A stretch of 64,000 nucleotides of DNA from Bacteroidota bacterium (lineage in GTDB: Bacteria > Bacteroidota > Bacteroidia > Cytophagales > Cytophagaceae), in the NCBI GenBank assembly GCA_023392125.1, contig JAEVZS010000002.1, forward strand, positions 248,001-312,000, given 5' to 3'. The translations under genes and the position numbers were made by a program. Every line of letters starts with the position of its first letter. Positions within the stretch are counted from its first letter, which is position 1. This document shows positions 7,833 through 17,375 of the stretch, in pieces. The notes under the pieces are model-generated. The model was not told the DNA's origin and did no database searches. It saw only the letters and a list, made by a program, of their open reading frames with translations.

Positions 7833-10800
7833 TTAGTGGATTGCAGGCGTTGCACCGTTTTTCGGATTACTTTCAATCATAAGGAAAGCTCCCCAGCTTA
7901 ATGGTGACGAATTTGTTTCTTTGATTTTCCTTTTGGCAAGCGCGAATGCTTTTCGTTTGTCCCCGCTGCGAATATATTCCTCATAAAAATGATACATGAA
8001 GGCTTGGGTAATGTCATCCTGCACTTTAAACAAGCTCATGATGACAGCATCAGCTCCGGCAAGCAGAAGAGAGCGCTGTAAGCCGAATACCCCTTCTCCG
8101 TTGACAATTTCACCTCTCCCTGTTTCACAGGCGCTGAGAACAATCAGATCTGTATTGGCAAGATTTAATGAAGCGGCTTCGTAAGCAGTGAGTATACCAC
8201 TCCGGCCATTTATATTCTCAGAGTTTTCCAGTAACTCTCCGCCTCTGTAAAACAGAATTCCGGAATTAAGCAGTGAGTTGTCCAGGCGGCTGTTATCGTT
8301 TTTGTATGAACTTTCCTGGAAATAGCCATGTGTGGCAAAATGAAGCACATTGAGATTCTGCATGGATTTTACCGTATCTTCTGTCAGGGCACTTCCGGTT
8401 AGGACATGGGTAGTCAGGGAATGTTTTTTCAATAAGGTAGCTATTTCAAGCACTTCTTTTTCCGCTCCCGGAAGCTGAATTACCTTGCCGGACTGACCAT
8501 CGGAATAATAGGTCGGATTGCCGCCAAGAACAAATACCGGCGCTGTTTTTTGTATAGCCTTCCTGTTTTTAAAATTCTGCTTAGAACGAATCAGGTCTTT
8601 GCTGTTGCTCAGGAACGTGATCGATTGCTTATCGAGCAGAAACGTGTTTTCCGGAGTTTTGAAAGTTTCCGGGTTTATCTGATAATAGATTCCGTCCGGA
8701 GAGAAGTAAATGGTATTGCTACTGCCAAGAACCGGGGCTATCGGAGCCCAGAATTTCTGGTACGAATATTCATCATCTATGTTTAAAATCAGTGTATTGC
8801 GGAGATATTTATAATATCTGCCTTCCAGCTCACCGGCTCTGGGAATTTTGACGTAGGTCGGAAAATCCTTATTGCCATTTAACACCAGCGCTGCATAAAA
8901 TGCCGAATCTGTAAAGCTTTGATTGAAGTATCGTACCCGCAGGATCTCAACAATACTTTCATTACTCAGAAGCTGTGCACGTATATCTTTCCAGGTGGCT
9001 TTTTGCCTGACAGAATTATCTGCGAAATAGGCAGAACGCAGACCTATATTTTTTTCCTGAGCTTCTATTTTTTTCTCCAGCTCTTCAATAGTGATGCCGA
9101 GCTCTGCCTGTTCGGCAGCATTAAGCCCATACACACTTCCCAGAAACTCTTTCTGTGAAATCCAGTCTTCAAACATATTGATCAGCACGCTGTCTCCTGA
9201 GGCGGCAATGTTTTGCCTTATTTGCTTGTCTGAACTTAAGAGAATTGCCTTTGTTGCGATAATGTTGTTGTATACTTTACCCAGCTCTGCAGGCTTATTA
9301 TTGGCATAAGCGGACAATAAAAGATAGTTATAGAACTCAAATTCGTCTTTGAAAGCTGCCCAGTATCCGGATTTCTGCCGGAAGCTCATGCCGGGGAAAA
9401 GTGTTTCAATATACTTCAGGTATCTGGGAATGGTCTCTTCCATTATCTGTATGGCCTTATCCGACTGACCCTGCATATAATAGGCTCTGGAGAGCTCTCC
9501 CAGACAGGTGTTGTACGCGGGGTGCTCCTTAGACAGACGGTCTTTGATGATCCCTTCTGCATTGGAAAACTCCTTTTCGGCAGCTGCATATTCCTTGCGT
9601 GCGTATGACAGCTTGCCGCGGGTACGCAGTACATTGGCATATAGCAAGGATTTAGTATTGCCGGTATTCTGAAAATAGCTAAGCGCTTTGTCGAGCAGTC
9701 TGGCTGCTTCATTATAGTTTTGCTGACGTATCAGGTAGTCCGAGTAGCTGATCAGTATCTTATTGTATTTCTCACTGTTTTCCTGAAATGAGTTTAATGC
9801 GATTTCCAGCGCTTTTACATAATAAGTGCTGATATCTTTGTTGGCTTGACCGGATCGGATGGCCAGCTCAGCCTGCAGCAAATACAGGTCCGGACTAAAA
9901 CTGTTGGATTGGCCCAGCGCCTTTGTAAGCAGTGAGGTTGCTTTGCCTAATTCTTCTGTGGCGTTCGGATAATCTGCAATGGCATCGAAATATTGGGCAT
10001 ACTGATAGCCTGCCCGGGCAAGCTGCAGAGACATAGGTCCGAAATACTGCTCACTCAGACGGATAGCCTGTACAATCCCATTTTCAGCAGCATCAAAATT
10101 CCCGTTGATAAGGTTTATTTCAGATTCGAGCAGAATCAGAGGAAAGATAAACGGCCCGGCCGGTAATTCCTTGCCGGTATGTCGGCGGCTTTCGGCAATA
10201 ATTTTTTCGGCCTTGTAATAATTGCCTGACTCTGAGTAGATGCTTGCCAACGCATAATCTGCTTCTATGCTTTCAGGAATATTTAAAAGTCCCTGTGTCG
10301 GCTTACGAATGTTTCTGATTGTGCCGGCAAGCTGAATGCTCTTTTGCTTCTGTTCTGTGAGCTGATAGAGCTGATTTAGCAGAAGAAGGCTTTTCAGAGC
10401 CTGGTCAGTGTATACCTTGCTGTAACGAAGAACATCTTTTTCGTTTTGCTCAAGTATTTTACGGGCTGTCTGAATATCTCCTTTCAAGCCTTTCAACAGA
10501 GCATTTTTTAGCTGATATATGAGCGAGTTGAGCTGCTGTCTGTTGCTTTGATCAGGCCTGAAGCGCAGTGAAGCTTCCGAGAAAAATAAAGCAGAATCGA
10601 TAAGGCCTTTGGCGTAATAATATTCGGCAGCTATGTCATAATATCCTGCCAGGATAGAGCCATTGGGATTCATTTCTTTGTCCAGCTGCCGGATACCTGC
10701 TGCTATATCAATGTGACCGATCTGGTAAAAACCTTTGAAGTTGCTGGTTTTCATCAGCTCATTCAGTGAGGCCATGATATTGACTATGGATTTGTGACCG

Positions 10801-11996
10801 GCATTGGCGCTGATCAGCCCGGATAGCTGACCGGTAGCATTGAGATATACGTTAATATCGGAGTTGGCATACGCCAGACGGGATGTAAGCAGATAGTATT
10901 CCTTCCAGAACGGGTGAAAGTCCGGAATGTCATGTAGCAGCGTCCGGAGTTTCTCCAGTGATGCCATTGCTTTTCTGGTATTTCCCTCCATATACGTCCT
11001 TGCTATGGAAGTCAGCTCATAATAAGGCTGAACCGGCTCATCTATTCCGGCTATCTGAAAAGCATCGATTTGAAGTTCCCGGATTTTGGCATCAGCACTG
11101 ATACGGTTGCCCATAAAAAGCTGGTGTGATGCCTGCTTGTAGAGGGCATATGCTTTTAACGGAGCACGATTACCGTTGCCGGCATGATATATGGCCTGTG
11201 CATAGGCTTTCGAAGCGCTGCCCGGATCATCCTTTTGCTCGAAAATGGCGGCCAGAGTAAGGTATGCATCAAAAAGCAGCAGCTTTGAATCAGCAAGACT
11301 GGATCTGAGCCATGAAATATGCGTATTGAGAGAGTCTTCTGCCCGAGCGGTATAGCCTTGAGCCAATATATTTTGTACCTGAAGACTTTTGATTCTGGCA
11401 TAATTTGCCTTATGCTTTCTCAGATTGAGATTTGCCTGATTATAGACATTGCTGCTACTGTCGGCTTTGCTGATTAATAGTTTCCTGAAATTTTCCTGAG
11501 AGGAAAGTATTTCAAGACTTTGAGTGTAAAATCCCTGCTGGTAAAGCGCTTCGGCAGTCAGAATATCAAGGTCCTTTCTCAGAAAGCTATCCGGATTCAG
11601 ATCGTTATTTTTTCCGGTAAGCTCAACAGCTTTTATAGTTTGCCCGGTACTGAGATATACGGATGTCAGGACCAGCCGGGCATACTGCGCATCTTTCCCC
11701 CCTTTTGATATTTCCTGATGAAGGCATTTTTCTGTTTCGGAAAAGTCTTTGAACCGGGCATTGTGAAAATCGGCAAGGGATTTTATTCTTAGCAGCTCAA
11801 AATACGAAAAAGGTTTTTCGCTGAGGCTGGCATATTGTTTTACTGTTGTGCCGGCCAGACTGGAGGCTTCATCAAGCTTGCCCTGTTCATAGGCGTACTC
11901 TGCCTGAGCTATCTTGCTTTCTATTTTTCTTTCGGGGCCTTTTTGGGCCAAAGCTGCGAAAGATAGTATGGTTAGAAGTAAAGTCAGAGTATGCAT
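7833..11996 (-). CDS. secreted TPR-CHAT caspase-like protein
   Basis: A 1,387-residue protein with a signal peptide (MHTLTLLLTILSFAALAQ), a long array of TPR-like helical hairpins over about residues 25-900, a linker with a coiled coil, and a C-terminal CHAT domain (about 1090-1380). The predicted catalytic His is H1223 (VLHFATHGYF) and the Cys is C1290 (IVLSACETG), so the protease dyad is intact; the family belongs to the caspase-like clan CD. TPRs usually recognise a partner and gate CHAT activity. The start codon directly overlaps the stop of the PorP/SprF gene, so the two are translationally coupled. No C-terminal T9SS domain is visible, so it is probably periplasmic or surface-attached through a partner. 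Substrate unknown. Confidence 0.88.
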   Translation of the reverse strand: MHTLTLLLTILSFAALAQKGPERKIESKIAQAEYAYEQGKLDEASSLAGTTVKQYASLSEKPFSYFELLRIKSLADFHNARFKDFSETEKCLHQEISKGGKDAQYARLVLTSVYLSTGQTIKAVELTGKNNDLNPDSFLRKDLDILTAEALYQQGFYTQSLEILSSQENFRKLLISKADSSSNVYNQANLNLRKHKANYARIKSLQVQNILAQGYTARAEDSLNTHISWLRSSLADSKLLLFDAYLTLAAIFEQKDDPGSASKAYAQAIYHAGNGNRAPLKAYALYKQASHQLFMGNRISADAKIRELQIDAFQIAGIDEPVQPYYELTSIARTYMEGNTRKAMASLEKLRTLLHDIPDFHPFWKEYYLLTSRLAYANSDINVYLNATGQLSGLISANAGHKSIVNIMASLNELMKTSNFKGFYQIGHIDIAAGIRQLDKEMNPNGSILAGYYDIAAEYYYAKGLIDSALFFSEASLRFRPDQSNRQQLNSLIYQLKNALLKGLKGDIQTARKILEQNEKDVLRYSKVYTDQALKSLLLLNQLYQLTEQKQKSIQLAGTIRNIRKPTQGLLNIPESIEADYALASIYSESGNYYKAEKIIAESRRHTGKELPAGPFIFPLILLESEINLINGNFDAAENGIVQAIRLSEQYFGPMSLQLARAGYQYAQYFDAIADYPNATEELGKATSLLTKALGQSNSFSPDLYLLQAELAIRSGQANKDISTYYVKALEIALNSFQENSEKYNKILISYSDYLIRQQNYNEAARLLDKALSYFQNTGNTKSLLYANVLRTRGKLSYARKEYAAAEKEFSNAEGIIKDRLSKEHPAYNTCLGELSRAYYMQGQSDKAIQIMEETIPRYLKYIETLFPGMSFRQKSGYWAAFKDEFEFYNYLLLSAYANNKPAELGKVYNNIIATKAILLSSDKQIRQNIAASGDSVLINMFEDWISQKEFLGSVYGLNAAEQAELGITIEELEKKIEAQEKNIGLRSAYFADNSVRQKATWKDIRAQLLSNESIVEILRVRYFNQSFTDSAFYAALVLNGNKDFPTYVKIPRAGELEGRYYKYLRNTLILNIDDEYSYQKFWAPIAPVLGSSNTIYFSPDGIYYQINPETFKTPENTFLLDKQSITFLSNSKDLIRSKQNFKNRKAIQKTAPVFVLGGNPTYYSDGQSGKVIQLPGAEKEVLEIATLLKKHSLTTHVLTGSALTEDTVKSMQNLNVLHFATHGYFQESSYKNDNSRLDNSLLNSGILFYRGGELLENSENINGRSGILTAYEAASLNLANTDLIVLSACETGRGEIVNGEGVFGLQRSLLLAGADAVIMSLFKVQDDITQAFMYHFYEEYIRSGDKRKAFALAKRKIKETNSSPLSWGAFLMIESNPKNGATPAIH

Positions 11997-12904
11997 TATT
12001 TTTGTCTAAACAGGTTGTCAACAGCGTATCTGATGTTTAGCTCGTGGGTATTGAGCCTGGCGATGGCTCCTGGTTTGCTGAATTCATAGGAGTAGCCAAA
12101 ACGGATTCTCGGACTTAAATAAGCACCTGCAGTAAGAGAAAACATGGCGTTGGTAGAGGCTGTAATTCCCGCAAGAAAATACTGTTTTACTTCAAATAAT
12201 ATGCTTCCGTATAGCTGAGTATTGTTGTCAGAAATATAGGTAATGGCGGAAGGAAGCAATCGGTATGAATCATTAAGGTCGATGGTGCCTCCGGCGTATA
12301 GAATGTAGTTAGCTCTTGACAGTACGGAACGGTCTGTATTTACAAAGAATGCTTTTTTGCCGGAAAACAGGTCAGGAGCGCTGACACCTGCATAAAACTT
12401 ATCCGAGTATAATTGAAATCCGGCGCCTATTTTTCCATATGTCTGGGAGAAATATAAATCTGATACGGCCTGGTCATTTTCATCCCAGACATTATTGAGC
12501 TCGGCTGTTCGTACGGATACCCCGGCCAGTCCGGCTCTTAATCCCATAGACAACTTGATTTTTCTTGTTACGGGCAGAAGATATGCGTAGTTAGCCATTA
12601 CTTCATTTTCGCGGGTTATCCCATAGCGAAATGAGTTTACATTTAATCCTACAGCCATTTTTTTGGCGGCAAACCGGTGATCACCCCATGCGGAGATATA
12701 TCTCGGAGCACCCTTGATACTGGCATACTGATGACGATAGAGTACGGAAGCATTGGTTCCCGCTGCATCAGTCCCGTTTGCAGCCGGGTTGTACAGCTGG
12801 CGGTTGAACATGTAAAGAGTTGTCCTTGGCAGATCCTGTGCGTAAGAATTGAAAACGAGAAAGCTGGCTGTTGCGATTATAAGAAAAATCTTAAATGGAA
12901 ACAT
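11996..12904 (-). CDS. PorP/SprF-family T9SS outer-membrane protein
   Basis: A 302-residue outer-membrane beta-barrel protein with a signal peptide ending near SYAQ and the family's N-terminal signature (LYMFNRQLYNPAANGTDA), followed by alternating beta strands and an aromatic C-terminal region. Family members such as SprF help deliver or attach particular T9SS cargo proteins to the cell surface. It lies 30 bases after the 664-residue GEVED surface protein, its likely client, and overlaps the CHAT gene start. That order (cargo, SprF, CHAT) suggests that all three act together at the surface. Confidence 0.92.
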   Translation of the reverse strand: MFPFKIFLIIATASFLVFNSYAQDLPRTTLYMFNRQLYNPAANGTDAAGTNASVLYRHQYASIKGAPRYISAWGDHRFAAKKMAVGLNVNSFRYGITRENEVMANYAYLLPVTRKIKLSMGLRAGLAGVSVRTAELNNVWDENDQAVSDLYFSQTYGKIGAGFQLYSDKFYAGVSAPDLFSGKKAFFVNTDRSVLSRANYILYAGGTIDLNDSYRLLPSAITYISDNNTQLYGSILFEVKQYFLAGITASTNAMFSLTAGAYLSPRIRFGYSYEFSKPGAIARLNTHELNIRYAVDNLFRQK

Positions 12905-12934
12905 ATGCTTGGTAATTATTTTTTAATTAATGGT

Positions 12935-14929
12935 TTAGTAATTTACAATGAAAAAGCCATTGATTGAACCCGGGCCGTTTTCAAAGAAATAATAATACGT
13001 TCCGGATGGCAATATACTACGGTCATTCTGTGAAGGCCAGTCATTTGTATAATTGCTCATCTGTCTGATTACTTTACCGTATGAATCGGTTATCACAAGC
13101 TTGTTGTCGTAGTCATGATCAACACCTTGTATAACAAAGTGATCATTTTTACCATCATTATTCGGGGTGATTACTTCGGAAGCAGCCAGTGATAGTGACT
13201 GGGTAATTTGTACCGCATAATCCTGGGTCTCTCCGATATCTCCCTTTCTCATGCAGGACTCACCAGCTGAAAATGGGGTCATTACTCTTGAGCGTACCCG
13301 CATGCGTGCATCACCTGTATAATCTGAGTACTGGGGAATCTGTATATTAATAAATTTTACGATTCCGTCAAAAGCAATGGAAGTTCCGGCAAATTCGCCA
13401 TCGTCATCAAAATCGCCGTCATTATTCAAATCAATCCAGATGCCTGCATAGTACGGAAGAGACGGATGATCGGTATCAAGGGATATCGTAGCGCTATATA
13501 GCTGACCTATATGGGCGCTGGCCACAAGATTGTCCATTGTGTAGTCTTTGTAGCCATATCCGTTGCAATGAATATTACTTTTACTGATGTTGTTGAAACT
13601 GAATGATTTTATAGAGCCATCTCCGCAAAGAACAAAGTCTTCGGTATCACAGGAGATCGGATTTATTGAGTATGGACGGGCCGGAACATACGGAGTGATA
13701 TCCAGGTAAATACTATCCTGCTCAATCTGAGAGGACTCAAACATGCATACAAGTCGTCCCCGTGTAGCATCTGGAGAAGCAATTAGTGTTATATTCCACT
13801 GGCTTTCGTCCCCGGAACTAAAGTCGAATGGGATTACCTGCTCAACATTCGTTCCGGTATATTTGCAGTATAGGTACTGGCCGTCAAGTTCTGGTAAGAT
13901 TTTGTAGGTAACAGGAGTATTGATTGGAATACGACCGGGACCATGGATGGCAAATGGTTCAAGTTTAATTTCGTCAAAAATGGCAATACGATCATATTGG
14001 AATATCGAATCCTTGTTATCGTATTGAGAATCCCCGATATACAGCCGCTGATTTTTGAATGCTATCTGGCTTAATTCGCTAAAGCTAACATATATAGTTT
14101 CTCCGGATTCTGTGGTATAGAGATGTCCGTCCTGGTAAGAGGCGATTTCTTTTCCATCTGTCCGATAAATTGCGTAAACATTACTGTAATAGCCGCCATA
14201 CGTGATAAACAGCCTGTCATAGCCATCGGATACAATTTGTCTTATATAGATCTCCGGAAGAGGTATATATGTAGAAATAGTATTGATCACAGTTCCGTCA
14301 GGAGCCAAAACAAGAATAGAAAGATCAAAAGATACGTACAGATTCCCTCTTTTATCAATTGTCAGTGAATAGGCATTGAGATATTCTTCAAACATCCAAA
14401 GACTGATAACATTTCCTTCAAAATCAAGTCCTGCTATTCCGTTACTGTATAATATGTAAATAGTGTTGTTGTCGCTGACAATCATATCGCTGGGATAATA
14501 CAGCGATCCCTCAAGAATTTCTTCGATGTCATACAGGTACAGCTCCTTTGTAAGATTTCCATCCTGGCCGAATACATAGATCATTCCGCCGTAGCTGTCC
14601 AGTGCCAGTAACTGTCCGGCGGGTGAGCATCTGAATGCCGAAAAATACACGCTGTTGGTAGAGCTGCTGCCTGAAATAGTTAGTTCGACATCACTTATGA
14701 GCTCATTTCTGGAGTTAAACTTTTTTAGATTGTAGCCGGATTCATAATCTTCCTGCTCAAGAATATAGACATTATTGTTATTGTCTACTTCAAACAATTG
14801 CGGAATAATTAGATCAGACAGACCGCCAATACTTGAGTTGTATTGATACTGGGTTATCTGGGCGTAGGATAAAAAAGGCAAAAAGAGTACTAATACAGCG
14901 TAAAGAACTCGAACCGGTATTTTACACAT
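12935..14929 (-). CDS. GEVED surface protein with T9SS type B sorting domain
   Basis: A 664-residue protein with a signal peptide (MCKIPVRVLYAVLVLFLPFL), an N-terminal region of about 330 residues with repeated short beta-strand blocks that resembles an NHL-like propeller, an Ig-like middle segment beginning near HGPGRIPINTPVTYKI, a GEVED domain (about 500-575, with IWIDLNNDGDFDDDGEFAG, a calcium-binding-like acidic loop), and a C-terminal sorting domain starting near SEVITPNNDGKNDHF. The last domain directs export through T9SS and surface attachment. It is a close paralogue of the next gene upstream. A covarying inverted repeat lies 51-68 bases upstream of the start codon. Confidence 0.88.
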   Translation of the reverse strand: MCKIPVRVLYAVLVLFLPFLSYAQITQYQYNSSIGGLSDLIIPQLFEVDNNNNVYILEQEDYESGYNLKKFNSRNELISDVELTISGSSSTNSVYFSAFRCSPAGQLLALDSYGGMIYVFGQDGNLTKELYLYDIEEILEGSLYYPSDMIVSDNNTIYILYSNGIAGLDFEGNVISLWMFEEYLNAYSLTIDKRGNLYVSFDLSILVLAPDGTVINTISTYIPLPEIYIRQIVSDGYDRLFITYGGYYSNVYAIYRTDGKEIASYQDGHLYTTESGETIYVSFSELSQIAFKNQRLYIGDSQYDNKDSIFQYDRIAIFDEIKLEPFAIHGPGRIPINTPVTYKILPELDGQYLYCKYTGTNVEQVIPFDFSSGDESQWNITLIASPDATRGRLVCMFESSQIEQDSIYLDITPYVPARPYSINPISCDTEDFVLCGDGSIKSFSFNNISKSNIHCNGYGYKDYTMDNLVASAHIGQLYSATISLDTDHPSLPYYAGIWIDLNNDGDFDDDGEFAGTSIAFDGIVKFINIQIPQYSDYTGDARMRVRSRVMTPFSAGESCMRKGDIGETQDYAVQITQSLSLAASEVITPNNDGKNDHFVIQGVDHDYDNKLVITDSYGKVIRQMSNYTNDWPSQNDRSILPSGTYYYFFENGPGSINGFFIVNY

Positions 14930-15217
14930 AGGACATTAGGGGAAATGTAGGCTTAATATAAAATGGCAGCATTATTTTATGAGGTGAAATATCCTCAAAA
15001 AAAATGAAAAAATAAATTGTTCTTCGTTAAATAATAAGTAATCTGTTATATATGCTCTGCGGGAGTATTGCAATCTTTTTATCCGACCAGCCGAAAGCAT
15101 AGAAATCTGCATGGTGTCAGTTGTTTATAGACCAGATTGTTGAGTGATAGCTATAAACCAATTATTTGACGATAAAGGCCTGTCGGATTGTATGCTTTCA
15201 GTAATGCCGATAACGGT
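14930..15217. other. 288-base gap between the two GEVED paralogues
   Basis: Apart from the conserved block near its left end, I see a distant inverted pair (GAAAGCATA at about 15093 and TATGCTTTC at about 15190) and otherwise AT-rich sequence. No small gene is supported. Confidence 0.45.
14980..14997 (-). promoter_or_regulatory. inverted repeat, copy 1, in shared upstream block
   Basis: On the minus strand it reads TGAGG-ATATTTCA-CCTCA. It sits inside a block (14986-15018) that matches the region upstream of the paralogous gene (17276-17308) in all but two of 33 positions. Compared with copy 2, the third stem position has changed in both arms (G with C here, T with A there), so pairing is kept. 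The role could be an operator or a leader hairpin. Confidence 0.55.
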
Positions 15218-17224
15218 TTAGTAATTGATAATGAAGAATCCGTTGATGGAGCCGGGTCCGTTTTCGAAGAAAAAATAATAGGTGCCTTTAGGTACCGTAC
15301 TATGTTCGTTTTGACCAGGCCAGTCGTTCATATAATTGTCAGTTTCTTTTACAACTTTGCCGTATGCATCAGTAATAATCAGCTTATTGTTGTACAGAGG
15401 ATCAATCCCTTTTACAACGAAATGATCATTTTTCCCATCGTTGTTGGGAGTTATGGCTTCCGATGCAGCCAGTGTCACGGGCTGGGTGAGGTGAACTGCA
15501 TAATCCTGTGTTTCTCCCGAATCTCCGGGACGTATACAAGCTTCATCAGCGGAAAACGGATACAGAGATCTTGAGCGTAAACGCATACGGACATTGCCGG
15601 TATAATCCGAGGTGTGAGGTATATGGATATTAAGAAACTTTACCTGTCCCTCAAAAGCAATAGCGGTACCTGAAAATTCATCTGCATCATCAAAATCGCC
15701 GTCATTATTCAGATCAATCCATATGCCTGCGTAGTATGCTATCGAGGGATCAAGGGTTGTCAAAGACAGCGTAGCATTATATAGCTGGCCGATATTGGCA
15801 TTGGCAGTGATACTGTCCAGCGTGAAGTCTTTATAACTAAAAACTTCACACTCCATTCCCGTTTTAATCAGGTCGCTGAATTGAAATGATTCAATATTGC
15901 CATCACTGCAAAGAATATAATCTCTGGTATCACAGGTAACAGATGCAATTGCATATGGCTTATCTGGCGAATATGGGGTAATATCAACATACACACTATC
16001 CTCGCCGTTGTTGGTGTAGTAAAGGCATACCAGCCTTCCCGGGGTTGTTTCAGCAGAGGCAATGAGCGTTATATTCATGTAATCCTCCCCGGAATTGCCG
16101 TTATGCGGATCGGTACTTGCCGTCCTGGACATATTTTTTCCGGTATACCAGCAGTATGGATAAATATTATCGCGTTTGGGTAGTATCTGGTAGGTGACGG
16201 GCGTATTAATCGGAATACGCTGAGGTCCGTAAAGCCCCATCGGCGGAAGCTTTTCTTTTGCATAGACAGCAATACGATCGTAGGCATAATTAGCCACCCG
16301 CATACCCAGGTTCACCGATTGAAGATCTGCTATATAAAGTTTGTCATTTTGATATATAACCTGCCCGAGCGTGCGAAAACCAAGAAAAACTTCTTCGTTT
16401 GTCTGAGCGTCTGTTATTGTATGACCGGAAATGGAACCAAGCCAGCTGCCGGAAGTATCGAATACATCTACATAATAATTGGCTGGGGAAGCATATGTTA
16501 TAAAAATACGGTCTTTACTGTCCGGGTATATGCCTGAAATTGTATTGTTTGAAGAGATATAAATGTCTTTTATCATTTCATGGTCTGTATCAAACATAAC
16601 TATAGTGTTGTACCCGAGCACATAGGTATTGCCTTTACTGTCAACAGCCATTTTTTCCGGGTAAAACTGTTCTCCGGTTTGCCACCGGTCAATGTACAAT
16701 CCGTTAAGATTGAAAAGAAAAACATAATTGGCAGAAAGAATATGAATCATATTATTGCCGATAGCCATTTCCCGGGCATTTATTCCGGGGTAAAGGACAA
16801 TATCCAGCAAACCAGGTTCTGTCATAAGGTCCTTACTGAAAAGAAGCTCTCCTTTTGCATTGAAAGCGAGGAATGTATTGAGTGTTGTCAGGGCGTAATA
16901 ATTGCCATTACCTGCGCATCTGAACACGATAATCTGTGGAATATTGATGATTGGCAGGATCCCGAAGGAAAGACGGATGCTGTCGGTTAAATTGCTGCTG
17001 CTGTTAAATCGTTTGATCTGATAATATTCGATCAATTGTGTAAGCCCCCTTTTACTTTCCAGCACATGGACCGTATTATACTGGTCTGTATCGAAAAGAA
17101 AAGAAGAAATGATATTGGTTGTACCACCTATACTTGAAGAGTATTTATATTCGAGTTGTGCCTGAGCGGGAAATGTTGCGAAAGCCAGCAATGAAGCAGC
17201 CAGAAGTCGGAATATAGTTCGCAT
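15218..17224 (-). CDS. GEVED surface protein with T9SS type B sorting domain (paralogue)
   Basis: A 668-residue paralogue of the 12935-14929 product with the same order of parts: signal peptide (MRTIFRLLAASLLAFATFPA), propeller-like region, the segment GPQRIPINTPVTYQI, a GEVED domain with IWIDLNNDGDFDDADEFSG, and a C-terminal type B sorting domain (SEAITPNNDGKNDHF). The ATG at 17222-17224 is preferred to an in-frame TTG ten codons upstream because it gives a clean signal peptide. The N-terminal halves differ more than the C-terminal halves, which suggests different ligands presented on the same scaffold. The two genes look like a tandem duplication with a conserved upstream regulatory block. 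Confidence 0.88.
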   Translation of the reverse strand: MRTIFRLLAASLLAFATFPAQAQLEYKYSSSIGGTTNIISSFLFDTDQYNTVHVLESKRGLTQLIEYYQIKRFNSSSNLTDSIRLSFGILPIINIPQIIVFRCAGNGNYYALTTLNTFLAFNAKGELLFSKDLMTEPGLLDIVLYPGINAREMAIGNNMIHILSANYVFLFNLNGLYIDRWQTGEQFYPEKMAVDSKGNTYVLGYNTIVMFDTDHEMIKDIYISSNNTISGIYPDSKDRIFITYASPANYYVDVFDTSGSWLGSISGHTITDAQTNEEVFLGFRTLGQVIYQNDKLYIADLQSVNLGMRVANYAYDRIAVYAKEKLPPMGLYGPQRIPINTPVTYQILPKRDNIYPYCWYTGKNMSRTASTDPHNGNSGEDYMNITLIASAETTPGRLVCLYYTNNGEDSVYVDITPYSPDKPYAIASVTCDTRDYILCSDGNIESFQFSDLIKTGMECEVFSYKDFTLDSITANANIGQLYNATLSLTTLDPSIAYYAGIWIDLNNDGDFDDADEFSGTAIAFEGQVKFLNIHIPHTSDYTGNVRMRLRSRSLYPFSADEACIRPGDSGETQDYAVHLTQPVTLAASEAITPNNDGKNDHFVVKGIDPLYNNKLIITDAYGKVVKETDNYMNDWPGQNEHSTVPKGTYYFFFENGPGSINGFFIINY

Positions 17225-17266
17225 AAAGGGTATAAGGTTGGATATAGAACACAAGATAATAAGTTC

Positions 17267-17290
17267 TTTTGATGGGAAATATCATCAAAA
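17267..17290 (-). promoter_or_regulatory. inverted repeat, copy 2, in shared upstream block
   Basis: On the minus strand it reads TTTTGATG-ATATTTCC-CATCAAAA, with perfect 8-base arms. It lies 43-66 bases before the start of the 668-residue gene. The flanking A-run and the ATGAAAAAAT sequence are shared with copy 1, whereas sequence outside the block is not visibly conserved. Confidence 0.55.
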
Positions 17291-17375
17291 AAAATGAAAA
17301 AATGAATTTGACTTTATAATAATAGTGAAAAAATACTCTGCCAGATATGGGCTGTTTACGTATTTTTCTTACCAG

